A stretch of 64,000 nucleotides of DNA from RUG572 sp051884915 (lineage in GTDB: Bacteria > Verrucomicrobiota > Kiritimatiellia > RFP12 > UBA1067), in NCBI GenBank assembly GCA_051884915.1, contig JBJEWF010000087.1:51101-115100 (forward strand), in the 5' to 3' direction. Under the pieces are notes generated by a model. It was not told the DNA's origin, did not search any database, and saw only the letters and a list, made by a program, of their open reading frames with translations. Shown one piece after another: positions 33,347-41,935 of the stretch (its first letter is position 1; each line of letters opens with the position of its first letter). The translations under genes and the position numbers were made by a program.

Positions 33347-34137
33347 GCGGGCGAATCCACAAACCGCTCTTCCGGCGCAAAACGGTCGAAGGCGCAGTCG
33401 AGCGCCGCGGCGGCATGGGCGTCCGAACTCAGCAGGAACCTGACGCCCCGGGCGCGCAGCAGGGCGCGGAATTCGCGGGAGGGATAGGCGTCGTCCATCC
33501 AGCCGCGCGAAATGGCGCCCGTGTTCACTTCGACGATTTTGCCGCTGGCCGCAATCGCATCGGCCGTCTTCTCCAGCTCGTCCCGGTACCAGGGCGCGGA
33601 TTCGTCGAAATAGCGCAGAACGCCGTTGAACTTGCGCACGAGATCGGGATGGCCCACCACGTTGAAGTCGCATTGGGCGACCATGTCCCGGTTCTGGGCG
33701 AAATAGGCGCGCAGAAACGCCCTGGCGTCGCCGCCGAAATGGTCGCGGATGCCGGCCGTCAGCAACTCCGGCCGGTCGTCGACGGACACGTGGCATCCGT
33801 CCGGCGCGACGACGCTGTGGACGGAGCCGATCAGATAGTCCAGATTCAAGTGCGCGTAGCGCGCCCGTTCGGGCGCCGTGTCGCCGGGAATGTAGTCCGC
33901 CTCGATTCCGCACAGGATGCGGATGCGCCCCGCGTACCGGGCGGACAGATCGCGGATTTCCCCGGCGTATGCCACCGCCGACGCGGGCGTGAGATTGCCT
34001 TTGACGATGTCGGGCAATCTGGCATGGGAGGAGAAGCCGAGAACCGAAAAGCCCTTTTCAAGAGCCGCATGGACCATTTCCTCCGGCGTGTTCTTGCCGT
34101 CGCACCAGGTCGTGTGCGTGTGAAAATTCGTTTTCAT
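33343..34137 (-). CDS. PHP-domain phosphatase, histidinol-phosphatase-like
   Basis: Encodes 264 residues. The PHP metal-binding motifs are clear: NFHTHTTWCDG at the N-terminus, GFSSHA, GIEADYIPG, IGSVHS, GHPDLVRKF and SSDAH at the C-terminus, matching HisJ-type histidinol phosphatases. It may hydrolyse histidinol phosphate or another small phosphoester; no other his gene is in the window. It overlaps by four bases with both neighbours (flavoprotein upstream, EamA permease downstream). Confidence 0.85.
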   Translation of the reverse strand: MKTNFHTHTTWCDGKNTPEEMVHAALEKGFSVLGFSSHARLPDIVKGNLTPASAVAYAGEIRDLSARYAGRIRILCGIEADYIPGDTAPERARYAHLNLDYLIGSVHSVVAPDGCHVSVDDRPELLTAGIRDHFGGDARAFLRAYFAQNRDMVAQCDFNVVGHPDLVRKFNGVLRYFDESAPWYRDELEKTADAIAASGKIVEVNTGAISRGWMDDAYPSREFRALLRARGVRFLLSSDAHAAAALDCAFDRFAPEERFVDSPA

Positions 34138-35216
34138 CCGAGAACCTTCCGCCGTGCCAGACACGACATTGCCGCCAGCCGCCCCGTTGCAAAGGCAAGC
34201 GTCAGATTGAAACCGCCGGTCGGTCCGTCGACGTCCAGGACTTCCCCGGCGAAATAGAGTCCGGGCATCTTCCGCGACATCATCGTCCCGGCATCGACGT
34301 CGTCCAGCGAGACGCCGCCGATCGTCACGATGGCCTCCTTGAGCGGACGCGGCGTCGGGTTGCGCAAGACCCGCCGGTCGTCGCCGAAACGGATTTCGAT
34401 CGCGTATCCGCCGTCCGCGGGATGATGGGCCATCCAGCGCTGGCAGTTGTAGACGGCGGCGCCGCCCAGGCCCCAGCGTTCGCAATCGACTTCGCCGCGG
34501 CAGGCATGGACGACCCGGCCGGCGGCGTCGAGGACCCGCGCGGAACCATTCTCGAAACGGGCGCCGGCCCGGTCCGTCACCGTCCGGTCGTCCACTTCAA
34601 ACCCGACCAGCCCCGGACGCAGCGGTTCGATCCGATGCCCGAGCGCGCGCGCAAAATTCTGTCCGTCGCCCACGGAACCCGTCTTGGGGAACGAGACGCC
34701 GCCCGTGGCGATCAGCACGTTCTGCGCCCGGAGCGAGAAGTTCTCCGTCTGCACGAGGAATCCGCCGTCGCTTTGCGCGACGTCCGTGACGGGACAGTTG
34801 GAGCAAATCGGGACGCCCGCATCCCGGAGCACGTCGCCAAAGGCATGGACGATCGTCGCGGCCTGGCCCGAATCGGGGAACAGGCGGCCGTCCTCCATCC
34901 GGCGGATTCCGACGCCGAGGCTCCTGAACCCGCGGGCGATGGCCTGGGGCGTGCATTCGCGAAGGGCCCGGGCCGCCCAGGACGCGGCCGGCTCGCCCAG
35001 CTCGCGAAGCAACGTGTCGACCGGGACGTCCTTGGTGAAATTGCACCGGCCATTCGCCGTCATCAGGACCTTGGCGCCCAACCGCGCCTTGCGCTCGAAG
35101 ATCACGCATCCCAGGCCCCGTTGCGCCGCAACGGTCGCCGCGAACATCCCCGCCGCGCCGCCGCCGACAATCGCCAGGGGAACCGGCCGTTCCCGCACCT
35201 TCTGGGAGCGCTGCAT
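34134..35216 (-). CDS. HI0933/BaiN-family flavoprotein, shortened form
   Basis: Encodes 360 residues. The FAD-binding motif IVGGGAAGMFAATVAAQRG and FERKARLGAKVLMTANGRCNFT at the N-terminus, the GGVSFPKTGSVGDGQ stretch, and the C-terminal MPGLYFAGEVLDVDGPTGGFN are diagnostic of HI0933/YhiN/BaiN oxidoreductases. Usual members have about 400 residues. Here the segment between WGLGGAAVYNCQRW and the VTIGGVSLDDVD region is short, so most of the helical insertion domain seems absent. The reaction is unknown; some relatives reduce bile-acid enoyl intermediates. Confidence 0.88.
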   Translation of the reverse strand: MQRSQKVRERPVPLAIVGGGAAGMFAATVAAQRGLGCVIFERKARLGAKVLMTANGRCNFTKDVPVDTLLRELGEPAASWAARALRECTPQAIARGFRSLGVGIRRMEDGRLFPDSGQAATIVHAFGDVLRDAGVPICSNCPVTDVAQSDGGFLVQTENFSLRAQNVLIATGGVSFPKTGSVGDGQNFARALGHRIEPLRPGLVGFEVDDRTVTDRAGARFENGSARVLDAAGRVVHACRGEVDCERWGLGGAAVYNCQRWMAHHPADGGYAIEIRFGDDRRVLRNPTPRPLKEAIVTIGGVSLDDVDAGTMMSRKMPGLYFAGEVLDVDGPTGGFNLTLAFATGRLAAMSCLARRKVLG

Positions 35217-35230
35217 GACTCGCGCGAACC

Positions 35231-35989
35231 CTAGCGGTTCCCGTTGTAGATGCGATGCGCCTGGAGAATGGCGATCAGCGCGAAGACGGCGATCATCATT
35301 TCGCCGCCTTCTTCAAACGCGGTGAAGAAGGAGGAAATTCCGTCAATGGCCTTGTCCTTCGGCAGCCCCTTCAGATGGCGCATCCACGCCGGCATGCGGT
35401 CGCAGAGCTGGACCATCACGCCGCTCCCGCCCAGGCAGCAGACGCTCCAGGCCACCGGATGCAGTCTGAAGAACCCGACGACCAGATCCTTCGCGAAGTA
35501 GGCGAGGAGCGCGGCGAAGACGCCGAAGAAGGCGGAAAAATAGAAGAGCACGAACGCCTTGGCGGAAAGGGGAACGGCGCCATTGGTCAGAAACCTCATT
35601 TTGAACGGCGTCCCCGTCAACGGCGACCCGTCCGGCCGCGTCAGGCCGGAGATGCCGCCATCGGCGTTGACAATGTCCGGAAAGAGCGCGTGCATGGCGG
35701 CCAGATGCAGATCCAGTTCCTTGCAGACGGCAAAAAAGGCCACGCAGCTGACCGCCGCGCAGAGAAGCGCCCGGCGGCGCGCCGAACCCGTAAACGGGCA
35801 TTTCCACCAGACGAGCGGGACGATCGCCGCGAAAAACGGAATCGTCGCCAGTTCGAAGGGGGAGCGGCCATCGTTGTCGAACGCATGATGCAGGGCCGCA
35901 GGTTCCATGACCGCCCACGTCAACGCCAGCAGGGAAATCCCAATGGCGAATACGACCGGCGACAGCAAAAACGATTTATCCCGTTCCAT
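35231..35989 (-). CDS. Multi-spanning membrane protein of unknown function
   Basis: Encodes 252 residues with about six hydrophobic segments (VVFAIGISLLALTWAVM; PFFAAIVPLVWW; LLCAAVSCVAFFAVC; AFVLFYFSAFFGVFAALLAYF; VAWSVCCLGGSGVMVQLC; MIAVFALIAILQAH). GAGG lies nine bases before the ATG at 35989. I do not recognise the family. It sits between the fatty acid ligase and the HI0933 flavoprotein in a compact operon. Confidence 0.65.
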   Translation of the reverse strand: MERDKSFLLSPVVFAIGISLLALTWAVMEPAALHHAFDNDGRSPFELATIPFFAAIVPLVWWKCPFTGSARRRALLCAAVSCVAFFAVCKELDLHLAAMHALFPDIVNADGGISGLTRPDGSPLTGTPFKMRFLTNGAVPLSAKAFVLFYFSAFFGVFAALLAYFAKDLVVGFFRLHPVAWSVCCLGGSGVMVQLCDRMPAWMRHLKGLPKDKAIDGISSFFTAFEEGGEMMIAVFALIAILQAHRIYNGNR

Positions 35990-36013
35990 CACAACAACCC
36001 TCGTGTCCGTTGC

Positions 36014-37687
36014 CTATTCGTCCAGCGTGCCCTTGTAGACGACGCGCTTGACTTTCTGAATCGACGTGCGCACAAGCGGCTCCCTTGAGACGACGACCTT
36101 GCGGACGCGCTTGTAGTCCGCCAGATGCGCGCACTGGTCATGGACGTGCCGCTGGGCGATTTTCACCGCCTCCTCCCAGGGCGGCTCGACGCCGCCGTTG
36201 CGCGCCACCAGCAAATCCATGTTCGGATGGACGACGCATCCCACCCTCTCGCCCGGGAGCCCGCCCGTGAGATAGCCGATGACGATGCAATCGGACACGA
36301 GGGGGTCGGCGGCAATCCGGTTCTCGACCTCTTCGGGATAGATGTTCTTGCCTTCGCGGTTGACGATCAGCGCCTTCTTGCGCCCGCAAATGGAAATCAG
36401 CCCGTCCGCCGCGATGGTGGCCAGGTCGCCGGTCTTCAGCCAGCCGCCCGCGTCGAACGCCTCGGCCGTCGCCGCCTCGTTGTGCCAGTAGCCCCTCATG
36501 GTGATCGGACCGCGGACCTGCAGTTCCCCCACGCCCTGCTCGTTCCGGTCGGCAAGCCGGACTTCGATGTTCGTCAGCTTCCGCCCGATCGTCCCGATGC
36601 GCGCGCACTTCGGCCCCGAAATGGAAACGACGGGCGAACATTCAGTCAGGCCGTAGCCTTCGAGAACGGGGATGCCCAGAGCCTTGTACCCTTCCAGCAC
36701 ATGTTTCGGACACGGCGCGCCGCCGACGATCATGAAGCGCAACCGCCCGCCAAGCCCCTTCCGGATCGCCCGGAAGACCAGTTTCTTCAAACCGATCTTC
36801 ATCAGGATCCGCGCCTTTGCCGACTTCTTCAGGTTGTCGTCGATCTTGTCGAAGATCTTCTCGGCCAGAAGCGGCACGCTCATGACAATGGAAGGGCGCA
36901 GGAACTTGACGTCCTCGCCGATCGTATAGAGCGAACGGACAAAATGCATGCCGGCGCCCACGAGCATCGGCACCACGAAATTCGTGCAGAACGAAAACGC
37001 GTGGAAGAGCGGAAGCACCACCAGGAAGACGTCCTCGGGGGAGAGCGTTTCGTCAAACGCCTCCAAGGCGCCCTCGGCATCGGCCGTGAAATTGCCATGC
37101 GTAATCATGGCGCCCTTCGGCTTGCCCGTCGTTCCCGACGTGTAGATGACCGAAGCCACGTCCCCTTCCCGCGCAACGTGCTCGTCGAACCAGCACGAAG
37201 CGCCGGGCGTCGCCGCCGACTTCAGGCTTTCGTAGTCGTAGACCGGGACGGAACCAATCGGCTCGTAGGCCGTCTCCCCGCCATCGACGACAACCACCGC
37301 ACGGACGGCGGCCAGCCGCGGAACGATGTTCCTCATGACCGGCAGGTGCGCCCGGTCCGTCGTGACGACGACGGCGGACGAATCGGAAAGAATGTAGGCG
37401 ATTTCCTCCGTATGGAGTTTGGGATCCAGCGGAACCACGCTGACGCCGGCGCCACTGCAGGCCAGATAGGACTCCATCCAGTCGGGGCCGTTCGGCAGGA
37501 TGAGTGCCACGTTCTCGACCTGCGGCTTCAGACCGAATCCGGGGCCATACGCCTCGGCGGTCTTCCGGACGCCCGCCAGAAACTCCGCGTAGGTGCGCGT
37601 GCGCCAGGTTTTGGCGTGACAATAGCGCAAAGCCACGTTCTGCGGCGTTTCCTTCGCAAATCTCTCAAGATAGGAGCGTATCGTCAT
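36014..37687 (-). CDS. Long-chain acyl-CoA synthetase/acyl-ACP ligase-like AMP-binding enzyme
   Basis: Encodes 557 residues. The adenylate-forming core is intact: VIYTSGTTGKPKGAMITHGN (P-loop), EGYGLTECSPVVS, WLKTGDLA, and ICGRKKALIVNREGKNIYPEEVE, with the basic SIQKVKR stretch near the end. It activates fatty or related acids as acyl-adenylates and transfers them to CoA or ACP, near the cytoplasmic face of the inner membrane. The ATG at 37687 is preceded by an AGGAAAG stretch and a promoter at 37714-37742. It heads a five-gene run ending with the EamA permease. Confidence 0.88.
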   Translation of the reverse strand: MTIRSYLERFAKETPQNVALRYCHAKTWRTRTYAEFLAGVRKTAEAYGPGFGLKPQVENVALILPNGPDWMESYLACSGAGVSVVPLDPKLHTEEIAYILSDSSAVVVTTDRAHLPVMRNIVPRLAAVRAVVVVDGGETAYEPIGSVPVYDYESLKSAATPGASCWFDEHVAREGDVASVIYTSGTTGKPKGAMITHGNFTADAEGALEAFDETLSPEDVFLVVLPLFHAFSFCTNFVVPMLVGAGMHFVRSLYTIGEDVKFLRPSIVMSVPLLAEKIFDKIDDNLKKSAKARILMKIGLKKLVFRAIRKGLGGRLRFMIVGGAPCPKHVLEGYKALGIPVLEGYGLTECSPVVSISGPKCARIGTIGRKLTNIEVRLADRNEQGVGELQVRGPITMRGYWHNEAATAEAFDAGGWLKTGDLATIAADGLISICGRKKALIVNREGKNIYPEEVENRIAADPLVSDCIVIGYLTGGLPGERVGCVVHPNMDLLVARNGGVEPPWEEAVKIAQRHVHDQCAHLADYKRVRKVVVSREPLVRTSIQKVKRVVYKGTLDE

Positions 37688-37713
37688 CTTCTTTGCTTTC
37701 CTGCGTCTCCGAT

Positions 37714-37742
37714 AATCTATCATATCCCGTGCCACGCATCAA
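37714..37742 (-). promoter_or_regulatory. Promoter of the acyl ligase operon
   Basis: TTGATG (37742-37737), 17-base spacer, TAGATT (37719-37714) preceded by TGA, on the minus strand. It separates this operon from the apbE gene that ends at 37758. Confidence 0.55.
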
Positions 37743-37757
37743 GCGCGGCAATCGCTA

Positions 37758-38696
37758 TTAAAAGTACCATTTCAGGGGGTCTCGGAAGCGATCCAGGAAG
37801 ATTTTCTGTTCCCTTGCCACCAGGACGCGGGCGGACAATTCCTGGCACGCCCCTGCCAGTTCGCCGGGATCCAAGGCAAGCGCCGCCGTCGACAGGGCGT
37901 CTGCCACGGCCGCCGACGTCGGGCAGTACGCCCACGTCTGCGCCCACCGGCCGGCGGCGGCGCGTTTCCGGACGTCCACGACATGCTGTCCCCGGATCTC
38001 GAAACCGCTTCCGGAAAGAGCCGCGCCATCCGTCAGGCGAACGACCGTCTCCAGTCGTGTCCGTTTCTTCCAGACGCCACCCACTCCCAGCGGCCAGCCC
38101 CGGCCCGTGCCGTCCATGTCGCCCCACGCCAGCAGCGTCGACGTGCCCGCGTCCAGGAGACACGAGCCGATTTCAAACTGCTCCGACTTCAGAATGCGGG
38201 CCGCCTCGTCCAGGGCAAAGCCCTTGCCGATTCCGCCAAAATCAAGTTCGAGCGGCGTCGCGCGGCCCAGGGCATCCGCCGTGACCGAAACCCGGCGATG
38301 TTCCACGTCCAGAACAAGCCGCTGCATCCCGCCCCGCGCAAACGCCTCGTCGCGCGCCTCCCGGGGCAGCGCGTCCCAGGTTGCGCCCGCCGCGCGCAGT
38401 CTGTCCATGATCGGGCCGACGGTCGGGTCGAACGCGCCCCCCGTTGCCGCGCAGACGCGCGTGGCCGTCACCAGAAGGTCCATCGTCTCGGCCGCGACGG
38501 TCGCGATCCGCCCCGGGGACAGTCCCCGGACGACCGCCACGTCGCTCGTGTCGTTGAACCGGCTCAACAGCAGTTCCAGGGCGTCGATCCGGTCGAAAAC
38601 GGCCGCCGCCGCCGCACCGCAGAGAGAGGGGTCCTCAGTCAAACCAAAGGACACCGAAAACTCGGTGTCCATGGCCTTGTGGCTGAATTTCTCCAC
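37758..38696 (-). CDS. apbE: FAD:protein FMN transferase (ApbE family)
   Basis: Encodes 312 residues starting at GTG three bases after the cytochrome gene's stop codon; an in-frame ATG lies at residue 9. ApbE features are FNDTSDVAVV, ATGGAFDPTVGPIMDRL, LDFGGIGKGFALDEAARIL and LLDAGTSTLLAWG. The enzyme attaches FMN to Thr/Ser of target proteins. No signal peptide is seen, unlike exported ApbE proteins, so it may act in the cytoplasm, or the N-terminus may be misjudged. No FMN-binding target domain is encoded in the window. Association with the heptaheme cytochrome suggests a redox role. Confidence 0.9.
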   Translation of the reverse strand: MEKFSHKAMDTEFSVSFGLTEDPSLCGAAAAAVFDRIDALELLLSRFNDTSDVAVVRGLSPGRIATVAAETMDLLVTATRVCAATGGAFDPTVGPIMDRLRAAGATWDALPREARDEAFARGGMQRLVLDVEHRRVSVTADALGRATPLELDFGGIGKGFALDEAARILKSEQFEIGSCLLDAGTSTLLAWGDMDGTGRGWPLGVGGVWKKRTRLETVVRLTDGAALSGSGFEIRGQHVVDVRKRAAAGRWAQTWAYCPTSAAVADALSTAALALDPGELAGACQELSARVLVAREQKIFLDRFRDPLKWYF

Positions 38697-38699
38697 GCG

Positions 38700-40853
38700 C
38701 TATTTCTTTCTGCAGCACATCCAGCAGATTGCGCAGCTGACCGCCGCGAAGCACAACGACGTGCACCGGTGGCTCCACAGGAGGATTTCCTGTCCGTGCG
38801 ACCCGAAGACCGTCATCATCGGCATGACCGACGTGAACACGACGGCGGCCGCCAGGAACGTCCAGAAGGCCCACAGGACGGACATCCACAGCTTCTTCGT
38901 CCGGTCGGCCGTCCGGAAGAACAGCATCAGCAGCGCGCAGGCCGCGAAGACGCCGCCGGCGACCATGTGCAGAACCAGCCACCAGCCCGTCATTCCGCCC
39001 ATGAACCAGCCGAGCGCGCCCGACAGGATCTGGTAGAGGAGACCCGCCACGAATCCAAGGTCGACCAGCCACTTGAAGAGCCCCCAGGCGAATTCGCCCG
39101 TCTCGTCGGCCACCCACTTGGCGAGTTTCTGAAACGCCCAGGCAACCGTCGCCGCCGCAAAGAGGCACATCAGGCCGAACGCGACCCAGAGGAAGACCTT
39201 GAACACGGGACGCAGCGCGAAGGTTGAACCCAGAACGGTGTGGTAGAACCTTCCGACGCCGAGGAATTCGGCTTGCGGAACGGATTCGACGGCGGCGTCG
39301 ACAATCGGCCCCGCCGGCCGGATCGAGCCGAGGAAGAACTGCGAATCGTCCGAATGGCAGTCGGCGCAGACGGCCGGCGCCGCGCCCATGGCCTTGCGCG
39401 CGGGGCGGACGTCGTGCCCCAAGGCCCAGGACACGGGCTTGGCGGCGGCGTGCGCCGCGTGGACGAGGTTCGTGCCTTCGAGCCGCCACAGCTGGCCATG
39501 GCCGACGAACGCGTACGCCTTGTCCGCCGCCCGGGCGGCCAGTTCCCGCAGAGCCGACGCAAGGACGGCCCTGGTGAAGGCGTTTGTCGTGTCGAGGGCC
39601 TTGACGTCCTGGAGCGCGTCCGGGAGAATCGGCACCGGCGCACCATCCTTCAGTTCCGCGAAATAGCTCGGCCACACCATCCGCCGCGCCTCGATGACGC
39701 CCTTCGCGTTCCGGACGAACACGGGTTCGAGGATGAAGGGATTGTCCGTGGCCCACTGCGCACGGCCGTAGATGCCGATGCGGTTCGCGCGCGACGTCCG
39801 GACCAGACGGCGCTCGCCGCGTTCCGTCACCCCCGCATGGCAGACCGTGCAGGACAGCTTCTCGAAATGGACCAGCGGAATGCCCGCATGGGCGGGACGG
39901 GGACCGCTTCCCTTCGCGCCCACGTGGCAGCCGGCGCAGCTCTTCGTCTTCACGCGATGGTCCATGCCGTTCTGATGGCAGTCGATGCACGTCAGGCCCC
40001 GCTTGAGGTGGACGTCGCCGGCAATCTGATGGGACGGCATGCCTTTCTGCGAAACGCCATGGCAGGACAGGCAGTTCCCGCTCTGCGGCTTGCCCACCCT
40101 GAACAGGCAGCGGTTCTTCTGGTCGAACTGCGTCTTGTCGTAAACCGTGTTTTCGGGAACCCGGAAGAGGTGGTCGTCCGGATTCTCGTTCAGAAAGGCG
40201 GCATCCCAGGAGGATTCAAGGCGCTCGTTCATGCCCTCGACAAGACCGATGCCCGCCGCCGCCGTGGCGGCCCCCTGCCAGTTCTCGCGCAGAACCTGGC
40301 GCGCCCACTCGCTCGAATCGTATCCGCCCTGCTGGTGGCAGGCAAGGCAGTTCACGCCCAAGGCGCCCGTCACAAACCAGCGCTGCCGCTCGCCCGCGAC
40401 CTCCTCCATGGCACGCGGATCGCTGCCGATGCCGCCGCCCGGGAAGGCGCGGCCGAACATCTTCGTCCACTGCCAGCAGGAGATGCCGAGTTCGCGCGGC
40501 GATTTGGCGCCCTCCTGCCCGTGCAGGGAAAGCGGAATGGCCGTGGCCGTCCGGTCGTCCGCGAGAAACCAGGGCTCGCCCTGCACCGAAGCGGGCGCAT
40601 CGTTGGTGTCAAGCCCCGTGCGGAAATGGGATCCGCCGCGGGACGAGGCGACGTCATGGCACTGAGCGCACGTTTTCTCCTGCGAGATGGGCGCCGGCAG
40701 ACGCCCCCCCGGCGAGACCTTGTCGCCCGCGGCGTCCAGCGGAGCCAGCCGATGGAAGGGAACCGTCCGCCCGCCATTCCAGTGACCCGCGTCGGCCCCG
40801 GCCGAAAGACCGGCGACGAGAGCCGCGGCCAAGATCAAAAAGTTTCTCCTCAT
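38700..40853 (-). CDS. Heptaheme c-type cytochrome with C-terminal membrane domain
   Basis: Encodes 717 residues. The ATG at 40853 is preferred because GGAGG lies six bases upstream; it opens a signal peptide (MRRNFLILAAALVAGLSAG). Seven CxxCH heme sites occur at about 62-66, 169-173, 261-265, 289-293, 306-310, 335-339 and 496-500. From about 550 there are around five membrane helices. The periplasmic part recalls octaheme tetrathionate-reductase-like cytochromes. It could pass electrons between the quinone pool and a periplasmic acceptor. exbB/exbD precede it and apbE follows. Confidence 0.88.
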   Translation of the reverse strand: MRRNFLILAAALVAGLSAGADAGHWNGGRTVPFHRLAPLDAAGDKVSPGGRLPAPISQEKTCAQCHDVASSRGGSHFRTGLDTNDAPASVQGEPWFLADDRTATAIPLSLHGQEGAKSPRELGISCWQWTKMFGRAFPGGGIGSDPRAMEEVAGERQRWFVTGALGVNCLACHQQGGYDSSEWARQVLRENWQGAATAAAGIGLVEGMNERLESSWDAAFLNENPDDHLFRVPENTVYDKTQFDQKNRCLFRVGKPQSGNCLSCHGVSQKGMPSHQIAGDVHLKRGLTCIDCHQNGMDHRVKTKSCAGCHVGAKGSGPRPAHAGIPLVHFEKLSCTVCHAGVTERGERRLVRTSRANRIGIYGRAQWATDNPFILEPVFVRNAKGVIEARRMVWPSYFAELKDGAPVPILPDALQDVKALDTTNAFTRAVLASALRELAARAADKAYAFVGHGQLWRLEGTNLVHAAHAAAKPVSWALGHDVRPARKAMGAAPAVCADCHSDDSQFFLGSIRPAGPIVDAAVESVPQAEFLGVGRFYHTVLGSTFALRPVFKVFLWVAFGLMCLFAAATVAWAFQKLAKWVADETGEFAWGLFKWLVDLGFVAGLLYQILSGALGWFMGGMTGWWLVLHMVAGGVFAACALLMLFFRTADRTKKLWMSVLWAFWTFLAAAVVFTSVMPMMTVFGSHGQEILLWSHRCTSLCFAAVSCAICWMCCRKK

Positions 40854-40886
40854 GAACATCCTCCCCTCACTCCGGTCGCCGGCCTC

Positions 40887-41303
40887 TCACTTCCCCTCGT
40901 CCTTCGTCGCCAGGGAGAAGTTCCACACGTCTGCGGCACGGCACGCATCGATGAGCCCCATCAGCTTTTCATAGGCCGCCGTCTTGTCGGCGCGGATGAC
41001 CACGGGCTGGCCCGGATAAAGCTGGGCAATCCGCTTCAGGCGCTCCGTGACGTCCTCCAGGGTCAGTTTCTGCCCGTTGATCGTGACGTCGCCCTGTTCG
41101 TTGAGATTCAGGATGATCTCGCCGGGCATGCGTCCGGGAACGGTCGCCGACTTCGCCGTCGGCAGGGCGATCGCCACTTCCGTTTCCCACTGGGAAAACA
41201 CGCTCGACGTCACGAAGAAGCACAGCAGCAGGAAGATGACGTCCATCAAAGACGCCATCTGCACGGCCGGTGCATGGCTTTTGCGCGTACGGTTGAAGTT
41301 CAT
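40887..41303 (-). CDS. exbD: ExbD/TolR-family proton-channel subunit
   Basis: Encodes 138 residues: a short cytoplasmic N-terminus, one membrane helix (MASLMDVIFLLLCFFVTSSV) with the conserved membrane Asp in LMDVIF, and a periplasmic domain (VVIRADKTAAYEKLMGLIDAC). With ExbB it uses the proton gradient to drive an envelope process. Its start overlaps the exbB stop (ATGA). No TonB is encoded nearby, so the powered partner is unknown. Confidence 0.92.
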   Translation of the reverse strand: MNFNRTRKSHAPAVQMASLMDVIFLLLCFFVTSSVFSQWETEVAIALPTAKSATVPGRMPGEIILNLNEQGDVTINGQKLTLEDVTERLKRIAQLYPGQPVVIRADKTAAYEKLMGLIDACRAADVWNFSLATKDEGK

Positions 41304-41935
41304 GCAAATGCCTTTTCAAGCGCCACGGCCAGCGTTTCCAGACCCGCGACGCGCTTGGCCGTGCGACGACGGAGAAACGCGTGGAACGCCAGACACGGAA
41401 TGGAGATGACAAGGCCGAACACCGTCGTGATGATCGCCTGGGAAACGCCCTGGGCCAGAACGACCGGACGCGCGTTGGCGGCCAAGTCGCTGGCGATGCC
41501 GCCAAAGGCCTGGAACATGCCGAGAACCGTTCCCAGCAGACCGACGAGCGGCGCGATGACCGCAAGATCCGCCAGCCAGTCGACCGACGCCTGCAGCCGT
41601 TCCGAGACGTGCGAACCCGCCGTCTCAATCGCCGATCTGACATCGGTCTTCGTGCCGGCCGGGGTGCCGCGCACGGCATCGAGCGCGGCGAGCGCAAGCC
41701 CGGCAAACGCGCACGGCCGCCGCTCGCAGAGACGGCGCGCTTCGCCCAGATCCCGCGCCTGAAGTTTGCTGAAAACGTCGCTCACCAGCGTGCGCGGGGC
41801 GAGAGCGCCGCGCCGCTGCGCCAGCAGCAGGTAGAGCACCACCGCGAGGGCGACCACGGAGAGTCCCGCCAGAACCCACATCAGGGGACCGCCATAGGCC
41901 CATGCCTGGGCAACCGTAATTCCGCTTTCGTTCAT
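41300..41935 (-). CDS. exbB: MotA/TolQ/ExbB-family proton-channel subunit
   Basis: Encodes 211 residues with three membrane helices: VLAGLSVVALAVVLYLLLA, LAVIAPLVGLLGTVLGMFQAF and ITTVFGLVISIPCLAFHAFL. The conserved APLVGLLGTVLGM motif defines the family. It forms an inner-membrane channel with ExbD. Its ATG overlaps the argH stop by four bases, an unusual coupling between a biosynthetic enzyme and a proton-channel pair. Confidence 0.93.
   Translation of the reverse strand: MNESGITVAQAWAYGGPLMWVLAGLSVVALAVVLYLLLAQRRGALAPRTLVSDVFSKLQARDLGEARRLCERRPCAFAGLALAALDAVRGTPAGTKTDVRSAIETAGSHVSERLQASVDWLADLAVIAPLVGLLGTVLGMFQAFGGIASDLAANARPVVLAQGVSQAIITTVFGLVISIPCLAFHAFLRRRTAKRVAGLETLAVALEKAFA

Noticed and set aside
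37758..38696. ApbE as an exported thiamine-pathway lipoprotein
   Set aside because: No signal peptide or lipobox precedes the conserved domain, and the thiamine role is outdated for the family; FMN transferase is retained.
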